From: Flavobacterium sp.
Lineage (GTDB): Bacteria > Bacteroidota > Bacteroidia > Flavobacteriales > Flavobacteriaceae
NCBI RefSeq assembly: GCF_027531905.1
Contig: NZ_JAPZSU010000002.1
Span: 124,001 to 188,000, forward strand
DNA length: 64,000 nt
Direction of reading: 5' to 3'
Shown in pieces: positions 34,589 to 44,586 of this stretch. The number at the start of each line of letters is the position of its first letter. Positions within the stretch are counted from its first letter, which is position 1. Both the position numbers and the translations under genes were made by a program. The notes below the pieces were generated by a model that searched no databases, was not told the origin of the DNA, and worked only from the letters and a program-made list of their open reading frames with translations.

Positions 34589-36565
34589 ATGACTTTTGAT
34601 AGAAAAGAACTTAGCAACGAACAATTAATTAGTCTCTATGAAAAAATACTACTTCCTAGACTTATTGAGGAAAAAATGTTAATCTTGATACGACAAGGTA
34701 AAGTATCCAAATGGTTTTCAGGCATTGGTCAAGAAGCTATTGCTGTAGGTATTACCGCTGCTTTAGACCAAGATGAGTATATTTTGCCAATGCACAGAAA
34801 TTTAGGAGTTTTTACAGGAAGAGCTATTCCTTTACACCGATTATTTTCTCAATGGCAAGGTAAAGCAAATGGTTTTACAAAAGGTAGAGATCGCAGTTTT
34901 CACTTCGGTACCCAAGAATATAAAATTATTGGAATGATTTCGCACTTAGGCCCTCAATTGGGAGTGGCCGATGGGATTGCTTTGGCCAACACCTTGAAAA
35001 AGAATAATAAAATTACAGCTGTTTTTACAGGAGAAGGAGCGACAAGTGAAGGCGACTTTCACGAAGCTTTAAATATTGCTGCTGTATGGGATTTACCAGT
35101 TCTTTTTGTAGTTGAAAACAATGGTTATGGTCTTTCTACACCAACAAATGAACAATACCGTTGTGAAAACCTAGCCGATAAAGGAAAAGGTTACGGTATG
35201 GAAAGTCATATTGTAGATGGAAATAATATTTTGGAAGTTTTTACTTTGATTAGTGAATTAAAAGCTTCGATGGTTGAACGTCCTCGTCCTATTTTACTAG
35301 AGTTTAAAACCTTTAGAATGCGAGGTCACGAAGAAGCAAGCGGTACTAAATATGTTCCTCAAGAGTTGATGGATTTATGGGCAGTGAAAGACCCTGTTGC
35401 GAATTATAAAGACTTTTTACTTCAAAATGGCATTCTTACAGAAGCAGAAGATGCTGAAATCAAAGCAAAAATAAAACAGGAAATCGATACCGATTGGGCT
35501 TTGGCGAATGCCGAACCAGAAATTGAAGCTAGTTTCGACGAAGAGTTAAATGATGTTTATAAACCCTACGTTGTAGAAATTGTTGAACCATCAGGAGCTA
35601 CTGAAAATATTCGTTTTATAGATGCCATTAGTCAAGGATTAAGACAATCCATGCAGCGCTTTGAAAACTCAGTTATCATGGGGCAAGATATTGCTGAATA
35701 TGGTGGAGCTTTTAAAATAACTGATGGTTTTGTGGCTGAATTTGGTAAAGAACGTGTTCGGAATACGCCTATTTGCGAAAGTGCAGTAGTCTCTGCCGCT
35801 ATGGGATTGTCCATTAATGGGTATAAAGCCATAATGGAAATGCAATTTGCAGATTTTGTGTCTACAGGTTTTAATCCAATAGTAAATCTTTTGGCTAAAT
35901 CGCATTATCGTTGGTTGGAAAAAGCCGATGTTGTTGTCCGCATGCCTTGCGGTGGAGGAACTCAAGCTGGGCCTTTTCATTCGCAAACCAACGAAGCTTG
36001 GTTTACCAAAACACCGGGATTAAAAGTAGTATATCCTGCTTTTCCTTATGATGCCAAAGGTTTATTAAACGAATCGATTAATGACCCTAATCCTGTTTTA
36101 TTTTTCGAACATAAATTATTATACCGTTCAATTTATCAAGAGGTTCCAAAAGAGTATTACACGCTTCCTTTAGGTAAAGCAGCTCTTTTAAAAGAAGGGG
36201 AACAAATCACTATTATTGCTTTTGGAGCCACTGTTCATTGGGCATTGGAAACCTTGGATAAAAATCCACAGCTTAGTGCTGATGTGATTGATTTACGAAC
36301 CTTGCAACCGTTGGATACCGAAACTATTTTTGCTTCTGTAAAGAAAACAGGAAAGGCAATTATTGTTCAAGAAGACAGTCTTTTTGGCGGAATTGCAAGT
36401 GATTTGTCCGCATTGATTATGGAAAATTGCTTTGAGTATTTGGATGCGCCTGTAAAACGAGTAGCCAGTTTGGATTCGCCAATCCCTTTTACTAAGGCGT
36501 TGGAAGACCAATATTTGCCCAAAGGCAGATTCGAAAAAGAATTGCTGGATTTAATAGCTTATTAA
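34589..36565 (+). CDS. 2-oxo acid dehydrogenase E1, alpha and beta subunits fused
   Basis: A 658-residue thiamine-diphosphate enzyme, the decarboxylating part of a branched-chain or related 2-oxo acid dehydrogenase complex. The E1-alpha half (about 10-310) has FTGEGATSEGDFHEALN and VENNGYGLSTP, the GDG..NN-type ThDP motif, here with Glu for the central Asp. The E1-beta half (about 340-658) has FIDAISQGLRQSM, MGQDIAEYGGAFKITDGF, PICESAVVSAAMG, and DLRTLQPLD. Fused E1 is common in Bacteroidota. E2 and E3 are not in the window. A -7 element lies 24 bp upstream and a terminator follows the stop. Confidence 0.94.
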   Translation: MTFDRKELSNEQLISLYEKILLPRLIEEKMLILIRQGKVSKWFSGIGQEAIAVGITAALDQDEYILPMHRNLGVFTGRAIPLHRLFSQWQGKANGFTKGRDRSFHFGTQEYKIIGMISHLGPQLGVADGIALANTLKKNNKITAVFTGEGATSEGDFHEALNIAAVWDLPVLFVVENNGYGLSTPTNEQYRCENLADKGKGYGMESHIVDGNNILEVFTLISELKASMVERPRPILLEFKTFRMRGHEEASGTKYVPQELMDLWAVKDPVANYKDFLLQNGILTEAEDAEIKAKIKQEIDTDWALANAEPEIEASFDEELNDVYKPYVVEIVEPSGATENIRFIDAISQGLRQSMQRFENSVIMGQDIAEYGGAFKITDGFVAEFGKERVRNTPICESAVVSAAMGLSINGYKAIMEMQFADFVSTGFNPIVNLLAKSHYRWLEKADVVVRMPCGGGTQAGPFHSQTNEAWFTKTPGLKVVYPAFPYDAKGLLNESINDPNPVLFFEHKLLYRSIYQEVPKEYYTLPLGKAALLKEGEQITIIAFGATVHWALETLDKNPQLSADVIDLRTLQPLDTETIFASVKKTGKAIIVQEDSLFGGIASDLSALIMENCFEYLDAPVKRVASLDSPIPFTKALEDQYLPKGRFEKELLDLIAY

Positions 36566-36573
36566 TAACAAAA

Positions 36574-36610
36574 GGGTTGCTTATATTCTAGAATATGAGC
36601 AACCTTTTTA
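36574..36610. terminator. Bidirectional terminator between E1 and LysR genes
   Basis: GGTTGCTTATATTC and GAATATGAGCAACC pair over 14 bp, with one G-U, followed by T-run on the plus strand. It touches the stop of the LysR gene. Confidence 0.88.
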
Positions 36611-37504
36611 TTTTAATAAAGACAGAAACTTTTCTTTTATTAAGTTTATTTCAGCCGAATGTTCGTTTTTCTTTCTTGAAGCAAAATAGAGTTTATTTAT
36701 CAAAGGATTATTTCCTTCCCAAATTAATTGAATAGTGCCATTTTTAATTTCATTTTTGCAAAATAGATCAGGAACAACGGCTAAACCCATACCAGAACTT
36801 AAACAACGAACAATAGAATTGATATTAGGCACAATATAATTAGGTCTAAAATCAGGATTTTTATTAAAGTTTATTTGCCAAAATTTTCGCAAATGCTCCA
36901 TATCTCCTGTGTTTCCATACCATTTTTGCTGTTTTAACCATTCTTCTACTTCATGTAAATTCTGATTTTTAAGTATTGCATTAAACTCATTGCTATCAAT
37001 ATCTTTTCCTCCAATCAAAACAATGGTTTCCTTAGAAAACTCTTGATAATCAATTCCGTTTTTAACTACCATTTGCGGAGTTATGATAAGGTCTAATATT
37101 CCTTTTTCTAAACTTTCTATCATCTCGGGATACAATCCAAATTGAATAATAATATTAAAAGGCAAGCTTGAAATAAACTGTTCTAAAGTGATTTGAAAGG
37201 TTTCAAAACACATTCCTACGCTTATGGTTGGTGTGTTTTTTTCGGTGCTTCGCTGAAACATCTTTTCTGCTTCTTCTAGTTTATTCAATGCTTCAGCGAT
37301 AAAATTGTAGAGCACTTTTGCTCTTTCCGTTGGAATCATTTTTCTACCACTTCTTACAAATAATTTATATCCTACATAATTTTCTAAAGCACTTAAATGC
37401 AAACTTACGCCAGGCTGAGAGATGAATAGCACCTCTGCTGCATTCGTTAAAGTTCCTGTTTTATAAATCGCTTTAAAGGTTCGATACCATTCAAAATTCA
37501 CCAT
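36608..37504 (-). CDS. LysR family transcriptional regulator
   Basis: A 298-residue LysR protein. Start placed at MVNFEWYRTFKAIYKTGTL; 34 earlier codons reach over the promoter and are rejected. The helix-turn-helix is TLTNAAEVLFISQPGVSLHLSALENYVGYKLFVRSGRKM. The effector domain follows (CFETFQITLEQFISSLPFNIIIQFG). It is transcribed divergently from the mdaB-like gene; the two -7 elements lie face to face in the 100-bp gap, the usual layout for a LysR regulator and its target. Confidence 0.93.
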   Translation of the reverse strand: MVNFEWYRTFKAIYKTGTLTNAAEVLFISQPGVSLHLSALENYVGYKLFVRSGRKMIPTERAKVLYNFIAEALNKLEEAEKMFQRSTEKNTPTISVGMCFETFQITLEQFISSLPFNIIIQFGLYPEMIESLEKGILDLIITPQMVVKNGIDYQEFSKETIVLIGGKDIDSNEFNAILKNQNLHEVEEWLKQQKWYGNTGDMEHLRKFWQINFNKNPDFRPNYIVPNINSIVRCLSSGMGLAVVPDLFCKNEIKNGTIQLIWEGNNPLINKLYFASRKKNEHSAEINLIKEKFLSLLK

Positions 37505-37523
37505 AACTATTATAATTATAATA

Positions 37524-37531
37524 CAAAGGTA
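37524..37531 (-). promoter_or_regulatory. Probable -7 element of the LysR gene
   Basis: TACCTTTG on the minus strand, 20 bp upstream of the ATG; overlaps the presumed regulatory region of the divergent gene. Confidence 0.5.
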
Positions 37532-37567
37532 TGATTTATATTGTTTTCGTAATAGTTTAGTTCGTTG

Positions 37568-37575
37568 TAACTTTG
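37568..37575 (+). promoter_or_regulatory. Probable -7 element of the mdaB-like gene
   Basis: TAACTTTG, 29 bp upstream of the ATG. The AT-rich palindrome TATTATAATTATAAT (37509-37523) in the same gap could be a LysR site. Confidence 0.5.
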
Positions 37576-37604
37576 TAACGTCATAATAATTAAAAATATA
37601 CATC

Positions 37605-38204
37605 ATGAAAAAAATATTTATTATTAATGCTGGACAAAAATTTGGTCATTTAGGAGGAAGATTTAATGAAACTTTAGCCAACACTTCATTAACTTTTTTT
37701 GAAAGCAATCCAGAATTTGAGGTCAAAACAACTAATATTAATGAGGAATATGATCCAAAGGCAGAGGTAGAGAAATTTGTTTGGGCTGATGTCATTATTT
37801 ATCATACTCCAATTTGGTGGATTCAATTGCCTTATGGTTTTAAAAAATATTTAGATATCGTTTTCACAGAAGGTCATGCTAAAGGAATTTACAAAAACGA
37901 TGGTCGATCTAGAAAAAATCCTGCGATCAATTATGGAACAGGAGGAATGCTTAACGGAAGAAAATATATGGTAACTACTTCGTGGAATGCTCCCAAAGAA
38001 GCGTTTACTTTACCAGGTGAGTTTTTCAACCAACATTCTGTTGATGAAGGACCATTATTTGGTTTTCACAGAATGAATGCATTTATAGGATTAACACCTT
38101 TACAAAGTATTCATTTTTATGATATTGAAAAAAATGCAACTATTGAAAATTACATTGAAATGTATCAGAATCATTTGAAAAAATTGTTTTTGAATCAATC
38201 ATAA
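37605..38204 (+). CDS. mdaB: NAD(P)H-dependent oxidoreductase, MdaB-like quinone reductase
   Basis: A 199-residue flavodoxin-fold enzyme: KKIFIINAGQKFGHLGGRFNETLA at the start, WADVIIYHTPIWWIQLPYGFKKYLDIVFTEG (FMN/FAD-binding loop typical of MdaB), and NYGTGGMLNGRKYMVTTSWNAP. MdaB reduces quinones by two electrons, protecting against oxidative damage. The divergent LysR gene is the likely regulator, perhaps responding to quinones or electrophiles. Family confident, substrate inferred. Confidence 0.92.
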   Translation: MKKIFIINAGQKFGHLGGRFNETLANTSLTFFESNPEFEVKTTNINEEYDPKAEVEKFVWADVIIYHTPIWWIQLPYGFKKYLDIVFTEGHAKGIYKNDGRSRKNPAINYGTGGMLNGRKYMVTTSWNAPKEAFTLPGEFFNQHSVDEGPLFGFHRMNAFIGLTPLQSIHFYDIEKNATIENYIEMYQNHLKKLFLNQS

Positions 38205-38282
38205 AATAAATGTAGGTTCATTCAAAATTATTACTACAAATGAAATCCTTGCAACATTTTACCAATAGAACTGCATAAAAAA

Positions 38283-38314
38283 TTTGTACACTCAACTAGT
38301 ATGGTTTACTTTTG
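38283..38314 (+). promoter_or_regulatory. Probable promoter of the small ORF at 38341
   Basis: TTTG (38283-38286), 20 nt, then TACTTTTG (38307-38314): close to the Bacteroidota consensus. Confidence 0.6.
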
Positions 38315-38340
38315 AAAACTAACGGTATGAGAAATTAAAT

Positions 38341-38562
38341 ATGAAACCACTTAAAGAAAAACTTCTTATTCAAGATGCTACAATTCATAAAGTGCAATAT
38401 GATACAGAGTGTTTTTTCAATTTAGATGACATCGCTTTTTACTTAAAAGAAGATCTTTCGGAGGTGGAATGGATTTATTTGCCAATGATGATAGAAGGGG
38501 AGCAGGAAATAGTAAAATGCTGTACATTTGAAGATATTCTGAGAGGAAGAAAAGAATTATAA
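38341..38562 (+). CDS. Small hypothetical protein (73 aa)
   Basis: A 73-residue acidic protein (KEKLLIQDATIHKVQYDTECFFNLDDIAFYLKEDLSEVEWIYLPM). It has its own promoter-like element 27 bp upstream and a strong terminator just downstream, so it is likely a real gene. The FFNLDDIAFYL phrase recalls the BRO-N domain of phage antirepressors, but the match is short and I would not assign that function. Confidence 0.7.
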   Translation: MKPLKEKLLIQDATIHKVQYDTECFFNLDDIAFYLKEDLSEVEWIYLPMMIEGEQEIVKCCTFEDILRGRKEL

Positions 38563-38565
38563 ACC

Positions 38566-38597
38566 AAAAAGGAGGTACTAATTTGCACCTCCTTTTT
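38566..38597. terminator. Bidirectional terminator
   Basis: AAAAAGGAGGT pairs with ACCTCCTTTTT around a 10-nt loop, with A and T runs on either side. Shared by the small ORF and the TPR-like gene. Confidence 0.88.
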
Positions 38598-38602
38598 CTT
38601 GT

Positions 38603-40147
38603 TTATCGATTGTTTATTTTGGCTTTTTCTTTAATGATATCACTAATTTTTCGGTTTTCAATTTTGCTTTCAAGCCAAGAAATAATATCCAAGTATAAAA
38701 AGGCTCTTTTTTCGTAAGTGCTTTTTTCGAGTTCTACGAAACGCTCTTTCATTTTTATAAACTCTTTTTTAATATCACTTGGATAAATAGAGTTCAAGTT
38801 TTTCATAAAACGAATGATTTCTTTTTGCACTTCATGCATATCATTCATTTTAATCAAAAACTTATAGGTGTTTTTGATTTGGTTTTCAATGTAAAAATCT
38901 TTGCCTAGCTCATAATGAGCAATTAAGCATAAAAGTCTAGAAAAACACATCAAATCCTCACGCATCGATAAGTTTTTGTTATTGATTATCTTTTCAAGAT
39001 AATTGATACATTCTGCATATTTTTCGTTTCCAAAGTAAATAGAAGCTATCTTGTAATAAAACAACATTTCATGATGCTCATCAAGATGGTCGTTGTGAAT
39101 TTTGAGTTTATTCAAAATCTCTGGAATCAAATATTCGCTTTCTACAAATGAGCCTTCGAGAATGTGATAATTGAGTTTATTGTTATACAAATACAAAAAG
39201 GACAAACAGGCAATATTGTCATTGATTGGAAAACGAGGATCTTTGATAGTTTCTTCCAACAAAACCAAGTATTTTTTGAAATTTGATTTGTATTTGAGCA
39301 TGTATAATGACTCCAAAAGATAGTTGTTTCCTTTTAAGAAAAAAACGGGATTCAAATAAATCATATTGGGATTGTCATAAAACAAGGTTACCCACTTAGA
39401 GGCATATTTATAACTTGCCAAAAAATCTTGAACTAAGAAACTACGCCATAAATTGGCATTATAAAACCAATATTTTTCTCTAAAACCAAACTTGCTTTCG
39501 TCTAACTTGGATATGTGTTTTTTGAAATAATCATCAATATACTTGTATTCGGTATCACTTTTTACATAACCCGTTTTTAGCATTGTTCCATATAACTGCA
39601 AGGAAAGATTGGATAACTTACTCGAAATGGTGTTTTTGTAATTTAATTCCTTGGCTTGTATCACTAACTCGTCTGCACGTCCTTGAATACTTCGTGTGAT
39701 GTATTGTGACTCAATTAGTTTTTCAAATTCAACAATTTCAAAAGCCATGTATTTTTCGTCATTCTCAAGAGCCAACGCTTTGGTTTTATCCAAAATCTTC
39801 AAACTCTGTTTGTATAACCCTTTGTTGTAGAGTATGGTGGCAAAATCAATTTGTTCGCGCAATTGATAGCGAATATTTTGACTTGGAATATTTAAGCGAA
39901 TACTAACAAGGATTTGTTTGTACAGATATGATTTCAAATTGGACAATTGTACTTTTTTGATTAATCCATTCTTTAAAATCATTTTTTCATCATAGACTTC
40001 TGATTTGTCCAAAATATTGAAAAGCTCGATGAATTTAGTATTTGAACTAGTCTCCAATCGACTGGCAAAAATCTTAAATTGACGTTTTTCAGACTTAGAA
40101 AGGGACTTTATCAGTACAAATAAAAAATCTTTTTGATGGTTAGCCAT
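38603..40147 (-). CDS. Helical (TPR-like) protein of unknown function
   Basis: A 514-residue protein made almost wholly of amphipathic helices, with pairs of the TPR-like kind (LYNKGLYKQSLKILDKTKALALENDEKYMAF; YFGNEKYAECINYLEKIIN). No signal peptide or catalytic motif. It begins with KDFLFVLIKSLSKSEKRQFKIFASR, a start I recall from other hypothetical flavobacterial proteins. Transcribed divergently from the leuA gene with 153 bp between. Confidence 0.75.
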   Translation of the reverse strand: MANHQKDFLFVLIKSLSKSEKRQFKIFASRLETSSNTKFIELFNILDKSEVYDEKMILKNGLIKKVQLSNLKSYLYKQILVSIRLNIPSQNIRYQLREQIDFATILYNKGLYKQSLKILDKTKALALENDEKYMAFEIVEFEKLIESQYITRSIQGRADELVIQAKELNYKNTISSKLSNLSLQLYGTMLKTGYVKSDTEYKYIDDYFKKHISKLDESKFGFREKYWFYNANLWRSFLVQDFLASYKYASKWVTLFYDNPNMIYLNPVFFLKGNNYLLESLYMLKYKSNFKKYLVLLEETIKDPRFPINDNIACLSFLYLYNNKLNYHILEGSFVESEYLIPEILNKLKIHNDHLDEHHEMLFYYKIASIYFGNEKYAECINYLEKIINNKNLSMREDLMCFSRLLCLIAHYELGKDFYIENQIKNTYKFLIKMNDMHEVQKEIIRFMKNLNSIYPSDIKKEFIKMKERFVELEKSTYEKRAFLYLDIISWLESKIENRKISDIIKEKAKINNR

Positions 40148-40216
40148 TGTAAAATATTATGTTTTAAATCACTGAAAATCAATTAATTAAAAACAATTAA
40201 TTGGTTTTATAAAGAG

Positions 40217-40224
40217 TATATTTG
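40217..40224 (+). promoter_or_regulatory. Probable -7 element of the leu operon
   Basis: TATATTTG, 77 bp upstream of leuA. No Leu-rich leader peptide or terminator hairpin follows, in contrast to ilvD. Confidence 0.5.
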
Positions 40225-40294
40225 AGTATATTGGTTTTTGTGTTGGTATAACGTACTCTATTTTTGTTTAGAGATGTGAAATTACATTAAATAA

Positions 40295-41470
<1,176 letters not shown>

Positions 41471-41496
41471 GTCTTACAATATTAAAAACAAAAATT

Positions 41497-42612
41497 ATGA
41501 ATTTAAAAATAGCTGTACTTTCTGGTGATGGAATTGGTCCAGAAGTTACCTTGCAGGCCAAAAAAGCGCTGAATGCAATTGGTGTGGTTTTTAACCATGA
41601 ATTTGTTTTTGAAGACGCTTATATTGGTGCCATTGCCATCGAAAAAACAGGAAAACCACTTCCAGATCAAACTTTGAATTTGTGTAGAAATACAGATTGT
41701 ATACTGTTTGGTGCAATCGGAGATCCTATTTATGATAATAATCCTACTGCAAAAGTTCGTCCAGAGCAAGGATTACTGAAACTAAGAAAAGAATTGGGCT
41801 TGTATGCCAATATTCGTCCGATAAAAGCTTATCCTCATTTAATGAGTTCTTCTCCTATTAAGAAAGAAGTTTTAGAAGGAACTGATTTTGTTGTATACAG
41901 AGAATTGAATGGAGGCTTGTATTTTGGTAAAAAAACAACCAACGAAACCGAAACCTATGCTTCGGATTTGTGTGAATACAATGAATCTGAAATTGCAAAA
42001 ATCACGCATTTGGCTTTCAAAGCTGCTCAGGCTAGACGTAAAAAAGTCACATTAGTCGACAAAGCCAATGTATTAGAAACCTCACGTCTTTGGAGAAGAG
42101 TGGTGACCGAAATCGCAAATGATTACCCAGAAGTTGCATTGAACTTCTTGTATGTTGACAATGCAGCAATGCAAATCATTTTGAATCCAAGACAGTTTGA
42201 TGTTTTATTGACTGATAATTTGTTTGGTGATATTCTTTCAGATGAAGCAAGCGTTATCTCGGGTTCAATCGGGTTAATGGCTTCTGCTTCTATTGGAGAT
42301 TATCATTCTTTATTTGAACCTATTCACGGTTGTTATACCGAAGCTAAAGATAAAAATATTGCTAATCCAATCGCTTCGATTTTGTCGGTGGCAATGTTGC
42401 TAGAACATTTTGGATTATTTGAAGAAGCTAAAAAAGTTATTGCTGCGGTAGAAGCTGCCATAAGCAATCAAGTCGTCACGGTTGATCTTAAGGTAGATTC
42501 AAGATTTGGAACCAACGAAGTAGGGGATTTTATTGCGAATCATATTATGGATGAAGAAGATTTGTACTTTAAAAAAGATTTTGTGCAAATTGGTCGATCA
42601 ACTATAGTATAG
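41497..42612 (+). CDS. leuB: 3-isopropylmalate dehydrogenase
   Basis: NAD-dependent oxidative decarboxylation in leucine synthesis. The 371-residue product has IAVLSGDGIGPEVT, PEQGLLKLRKELGLYANIRP (substrate Arg cluster), RELNGGLYFG, KANVLETSRLWRRV, VDNAAMQIILNPRQFDVLLTDNLFGDILSDEAS (metal-binding Asp set), and PIHGC near the NAD site where the family usually has PVHGS, a mild change. It is 26 bp from leuA and 87 bp from the promoter of the ilv attenuator. Confidence 0.95.
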   Translation: MNLKIAVLSGDGIGPEVTLQAKKALNAIGVVFNHEFVFEDAYIGAIAIEKTGKPLPDQTLNLCRNTDCILFGAIGDPIYDNNPTAKVRPEQGLLKLRKELGLYANIRPIKAYPHLMSSSPIKKEVLEGTDFVVYRELNGGLYFGKKTTNETETYASDLCEYNESEIAKITHLAFKAAQARRKKVTLVDKANVLETSRLWRRVVTEIANDYPEVALNFLYVDNAAMQIILNPRQFDVLLTDNLFGDILSDEASVISGSIGLMASASIGDYHSLFEPIHGCYTEAKDKNIANPIASILSVAMLLEHFGLFEEAKKVIAAVEAAISNQVVTVDLKVDSRFGTNEVGDFIANHIMDEEDLYFKKDFVQIGRSTIV

Positions 42613-42650
42613 CTTTTTAAGAGAAACATTATAAATAGAGAGATATATTG

Positions 42651-42681
42651 CTTGTTTGTTCCAATTTTTTTACTAGTTTTG
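42651..42681 (+). promoter_or_regulatory. Promoter of the ilv operon
   Basis: CTTG (42651-42654), then 19 nt, then TAGTTTTG (42674-42681): the full Bacteroidota TTG-N19-TAnnTTTG pattern, placed 18 bp upstream of the leader-peptide ATG. Confidence 0.7.
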
Positions 42682-42699
42682 GACTTTATTATTAAAACA

Positions 42700-42777
42700 A
42701 TGCAAAAACATATCATTATTATTACCTCTATTATTAATGTCATCGTGATTATTACGCAGGCAAGAGGAATGGTATAG
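42700..42777 (+). CDS. Ile/Val-rich leader peptide of the ilv attenuator
   Basis: A 25-residue ORF: ATG at 42700, TAG at 42775-42777. It holds nine Ile, three Val, two Thr and no Leu, with runs of four and two Ile (HIIIITSIINVIVII), and ends in TQARGMV. Ribosomes short of charged Ile- or Val-tRNA would stall inside these runs. It is followed by an antiterminator/terminator pair, and ilvD begins 85 bp after its stop. The lack of Leu codons suggests that Ile and Val, not Leu, are sensed. This is a classic amino-acid attenuator layout, read from sequence alone. Confidence 0.85.
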   Translation: MQKHIIIITSIINVIVIITQARGMV

Positions 42778-42834
42778 ACATATGTAAAACATATTTCATA
42801 TAAACCTTCCAAATTATTTGGAAGGTTTTTTTTT
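42768..42834 (+). promoter_or_regulatory. Attenuator: antiterminator and terminator hairpin before ilvD
   Basis: Terminator: AAACCTTCCAAA (42802-42813), loop TTA, TTTGGAAGGTTT (42817-42828), then T-run to 42834; the stem is perfect over 12 bp. Antiterminator: GGAATGGT (42768-42774 region), overlapping the leader-peptide end, can pair with ACCTTCC (42804-42810), with one bulged base, which would block the terminator. A ribosome reaching the leader stop codon would cover GGAATGGT and let the terminator form. Confidence 0.85.
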
Positions 42835-42862
42835 ACGCAAAAATTAAAATATATACACTAAC

Positions 42863-44536
42863 ATGGAATTAAATAAATACAGTAAGACAATTACACAAGA
42901 CGAAACACAACCTGCTGCACAAGCTATGTTGTACGGAATTGGATTAACTGAAGAAGATTTAAAAAAAGCACAAGTAGGAATTGTAAGCATGGGATATGAG
43001 GGAAATACTTGTAACATGCACTTAAATGATTTGGCAAAACAAGTCAAACAAGGCGTTTGGGATGCCGATTTAGTAGGTTTAATTTTTAATACTATAGGGG
43101 TTAGCGACGGAATATCTAACGGTACTGATGGTATGCGCTATTCATTGGTTTCCAGAGATGTGATTGCTGATTCTATCGAAACTGTAATGGGAGCGCAATG
43201 GTATGACTCTATGATTGCTATACCGGGATGTGATAAAAACATGCCAGGCGCTTTAATTGCTATGGGAAGAGTAAATAGACCAGCCATTATGGTTTATGGA
43301 GGTTCCATTCACTCAGGAGAATGGAAAGGTGAGAAGTTGAATATCGTGTCAGCTTTTGAAGCTTTAGGTAAAAAATTGCAAAAGACTATTTCTGATGAAG
43401 ATTTTAAAGGAGTAATTCAAAATTCTTGTCCCGGACCAGGTGCATGCGGTGGAATGTATACTGCCAATACTATGGCTTCGGCTATTGAAGCTTTGGGAAT
43501 GAGTTTGCCTTACAGTTCATCGAACCCCGCTTTGAGTGAGCAAAAGCAAAACGAATGTTTAGAGGCTGGAAAATATATTAGGTTATTGCTTGAAAAAGAC
43601 ATCAAGCCAAGGGATATTATGACTCGAAAAGCGTTTGAAAATGCGATTACGATTGTAGCTGTTCTTGGAGGATCTACAAATGCGGTTATGCATTTAATCG
43701 CAATGGCACATTCAGTTGATATTGAAATTACCTTGAAAGATTTTCAAAATATCAGTGACAGAACCCCTATGCTAGGAGATTTGAAGCCAAGTGGTAAATA
43801 CATGATGGAGAATCTTCATTATGCAGGAGGAGTTCCAGCAGTATTAAAATATTTATTGAAAAACGGCTTGATTCATGGGGATTGTATGACAGTAACTGGT
43901 AAAACGGTAGCTGAAAACTTGGCGAATATTCCAGATTTGAATGATGGACAAGATGTGATTCATGAAATACAAAAAGCCTTAAAACCTACAGGAAATATTC
44001 AGATTTTATACGGAAACCTTGCTGAAGAAGGTTGTGTAGCCAAAATAAGTGGTAAAGAAGGTGAATATTTTGAAGGTACAGCCGTAGTTTTTGAAAGTGA
44101 ATTTGAAGTGATTCCTGGAATAGAAGCTGGAAAAGTAAAACCAGGTAATGTAGTCGTCATTAGATACTGCGGTCCAAAAGGAGGTCCCGGTATGCCCGAA
44201 ATGTTGAAACCTACTTCTGCCATAATGGGAGCAGGATTAGGAAATTCTGTAGCTTTAATTACAGATGGTAGATTCTCAGGTGGTTCTCATGGTTTTGTGG
44301 TAGGTCATATCACTCCAGAAGCTTATGATGGTGGTGGAATTGCTCTAATCGAAGAAGGAGACGTAATTAGCATTGACGCCGTCAAGAACACGATTAACCT
44401 TAAAATTTCTGATGAAGAATTTGCAAAACGAAAAGCCAATTGGGTACAACCACCACTAAAAGTTACAAAAGGGGTTTTACTTAAATACGCTAGATCGGTC
44501 TCTAGTGCTTCTACAGGATGTGTAACCGATAAATAG
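42863..44536 (+). CDS. ilvD: Dihydroxy-acid dehydratase
   Basis: Iron-sulfur dehydratase of the third step of Ile/Val synthesis. The 557-residue product has [10 protein letters not shown] (cluster Cys), [32 protein letters not shown] (cluster Cys pair), [11 protein letters not shown], and [19 protein letters not shown]. It is preceded by a complete transcription attenuator and followed after 50 bp by ilvB. Length and motif order are standard. Confidence 0.97.
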   Translation: MELNKYSKTITQDETQPAAQAMLYGIGLTEEDLKKAQVGIVSMGYEGNTCNMHLNDLAKQVKQGVWDADLVGLIFNTIGVSDGISNGTDGMRYSLVSRDVIADSIETVMGAQWYDSMIAIPGCDKNMPGALIAMGRVNRPAIMVYGGSIHSGEWKGEKLNIVSAFEALGKKLQKTISDEDFKGVIQNSCPGPGACGGMYTANTMASAIEALGMSLPYSSSNPALSEQKQNECLEAGKYIRLLLEKDIKPRDIMTRKAFENAITIVAVLGGSTNAVMHLIAMAHSVDIEITLKDFQNISDRTPMLGDLKPSGKYMMENLHYAGGVPAVLKYLLKNGLIHGDCMTVTGKTVAENLANIPDLNDGQDVIHEIQKALKPTGNIQILYGNLAEEGCVAKISGKEGEYFEGTAVVFESEFEVIPGIEAGKVKPGNVVVIRYCGPKGGPGMPEMLKPTSAIMGAGLGNSVALITDGRFSGGSHGFVVGHITPEAYDGGGIALIEEGDVISIDAVKNTINLKISDEEFAKRKANWVQPPLKVTKGVLLKYARSVSSASTGCVTDK

Positions 44537-44586
44537 ATAGTTGATATAAAAAATGAAAGCAATTTCATTTCAAAATAAGAATACCA

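Noticed and set aside
38341..38562. Phage antirepressor (BRO-N) fragment
   Set aside because: Only a short phrase resembles BRO-N, the gene has its own promoter and terminator, and no phage genes are near.
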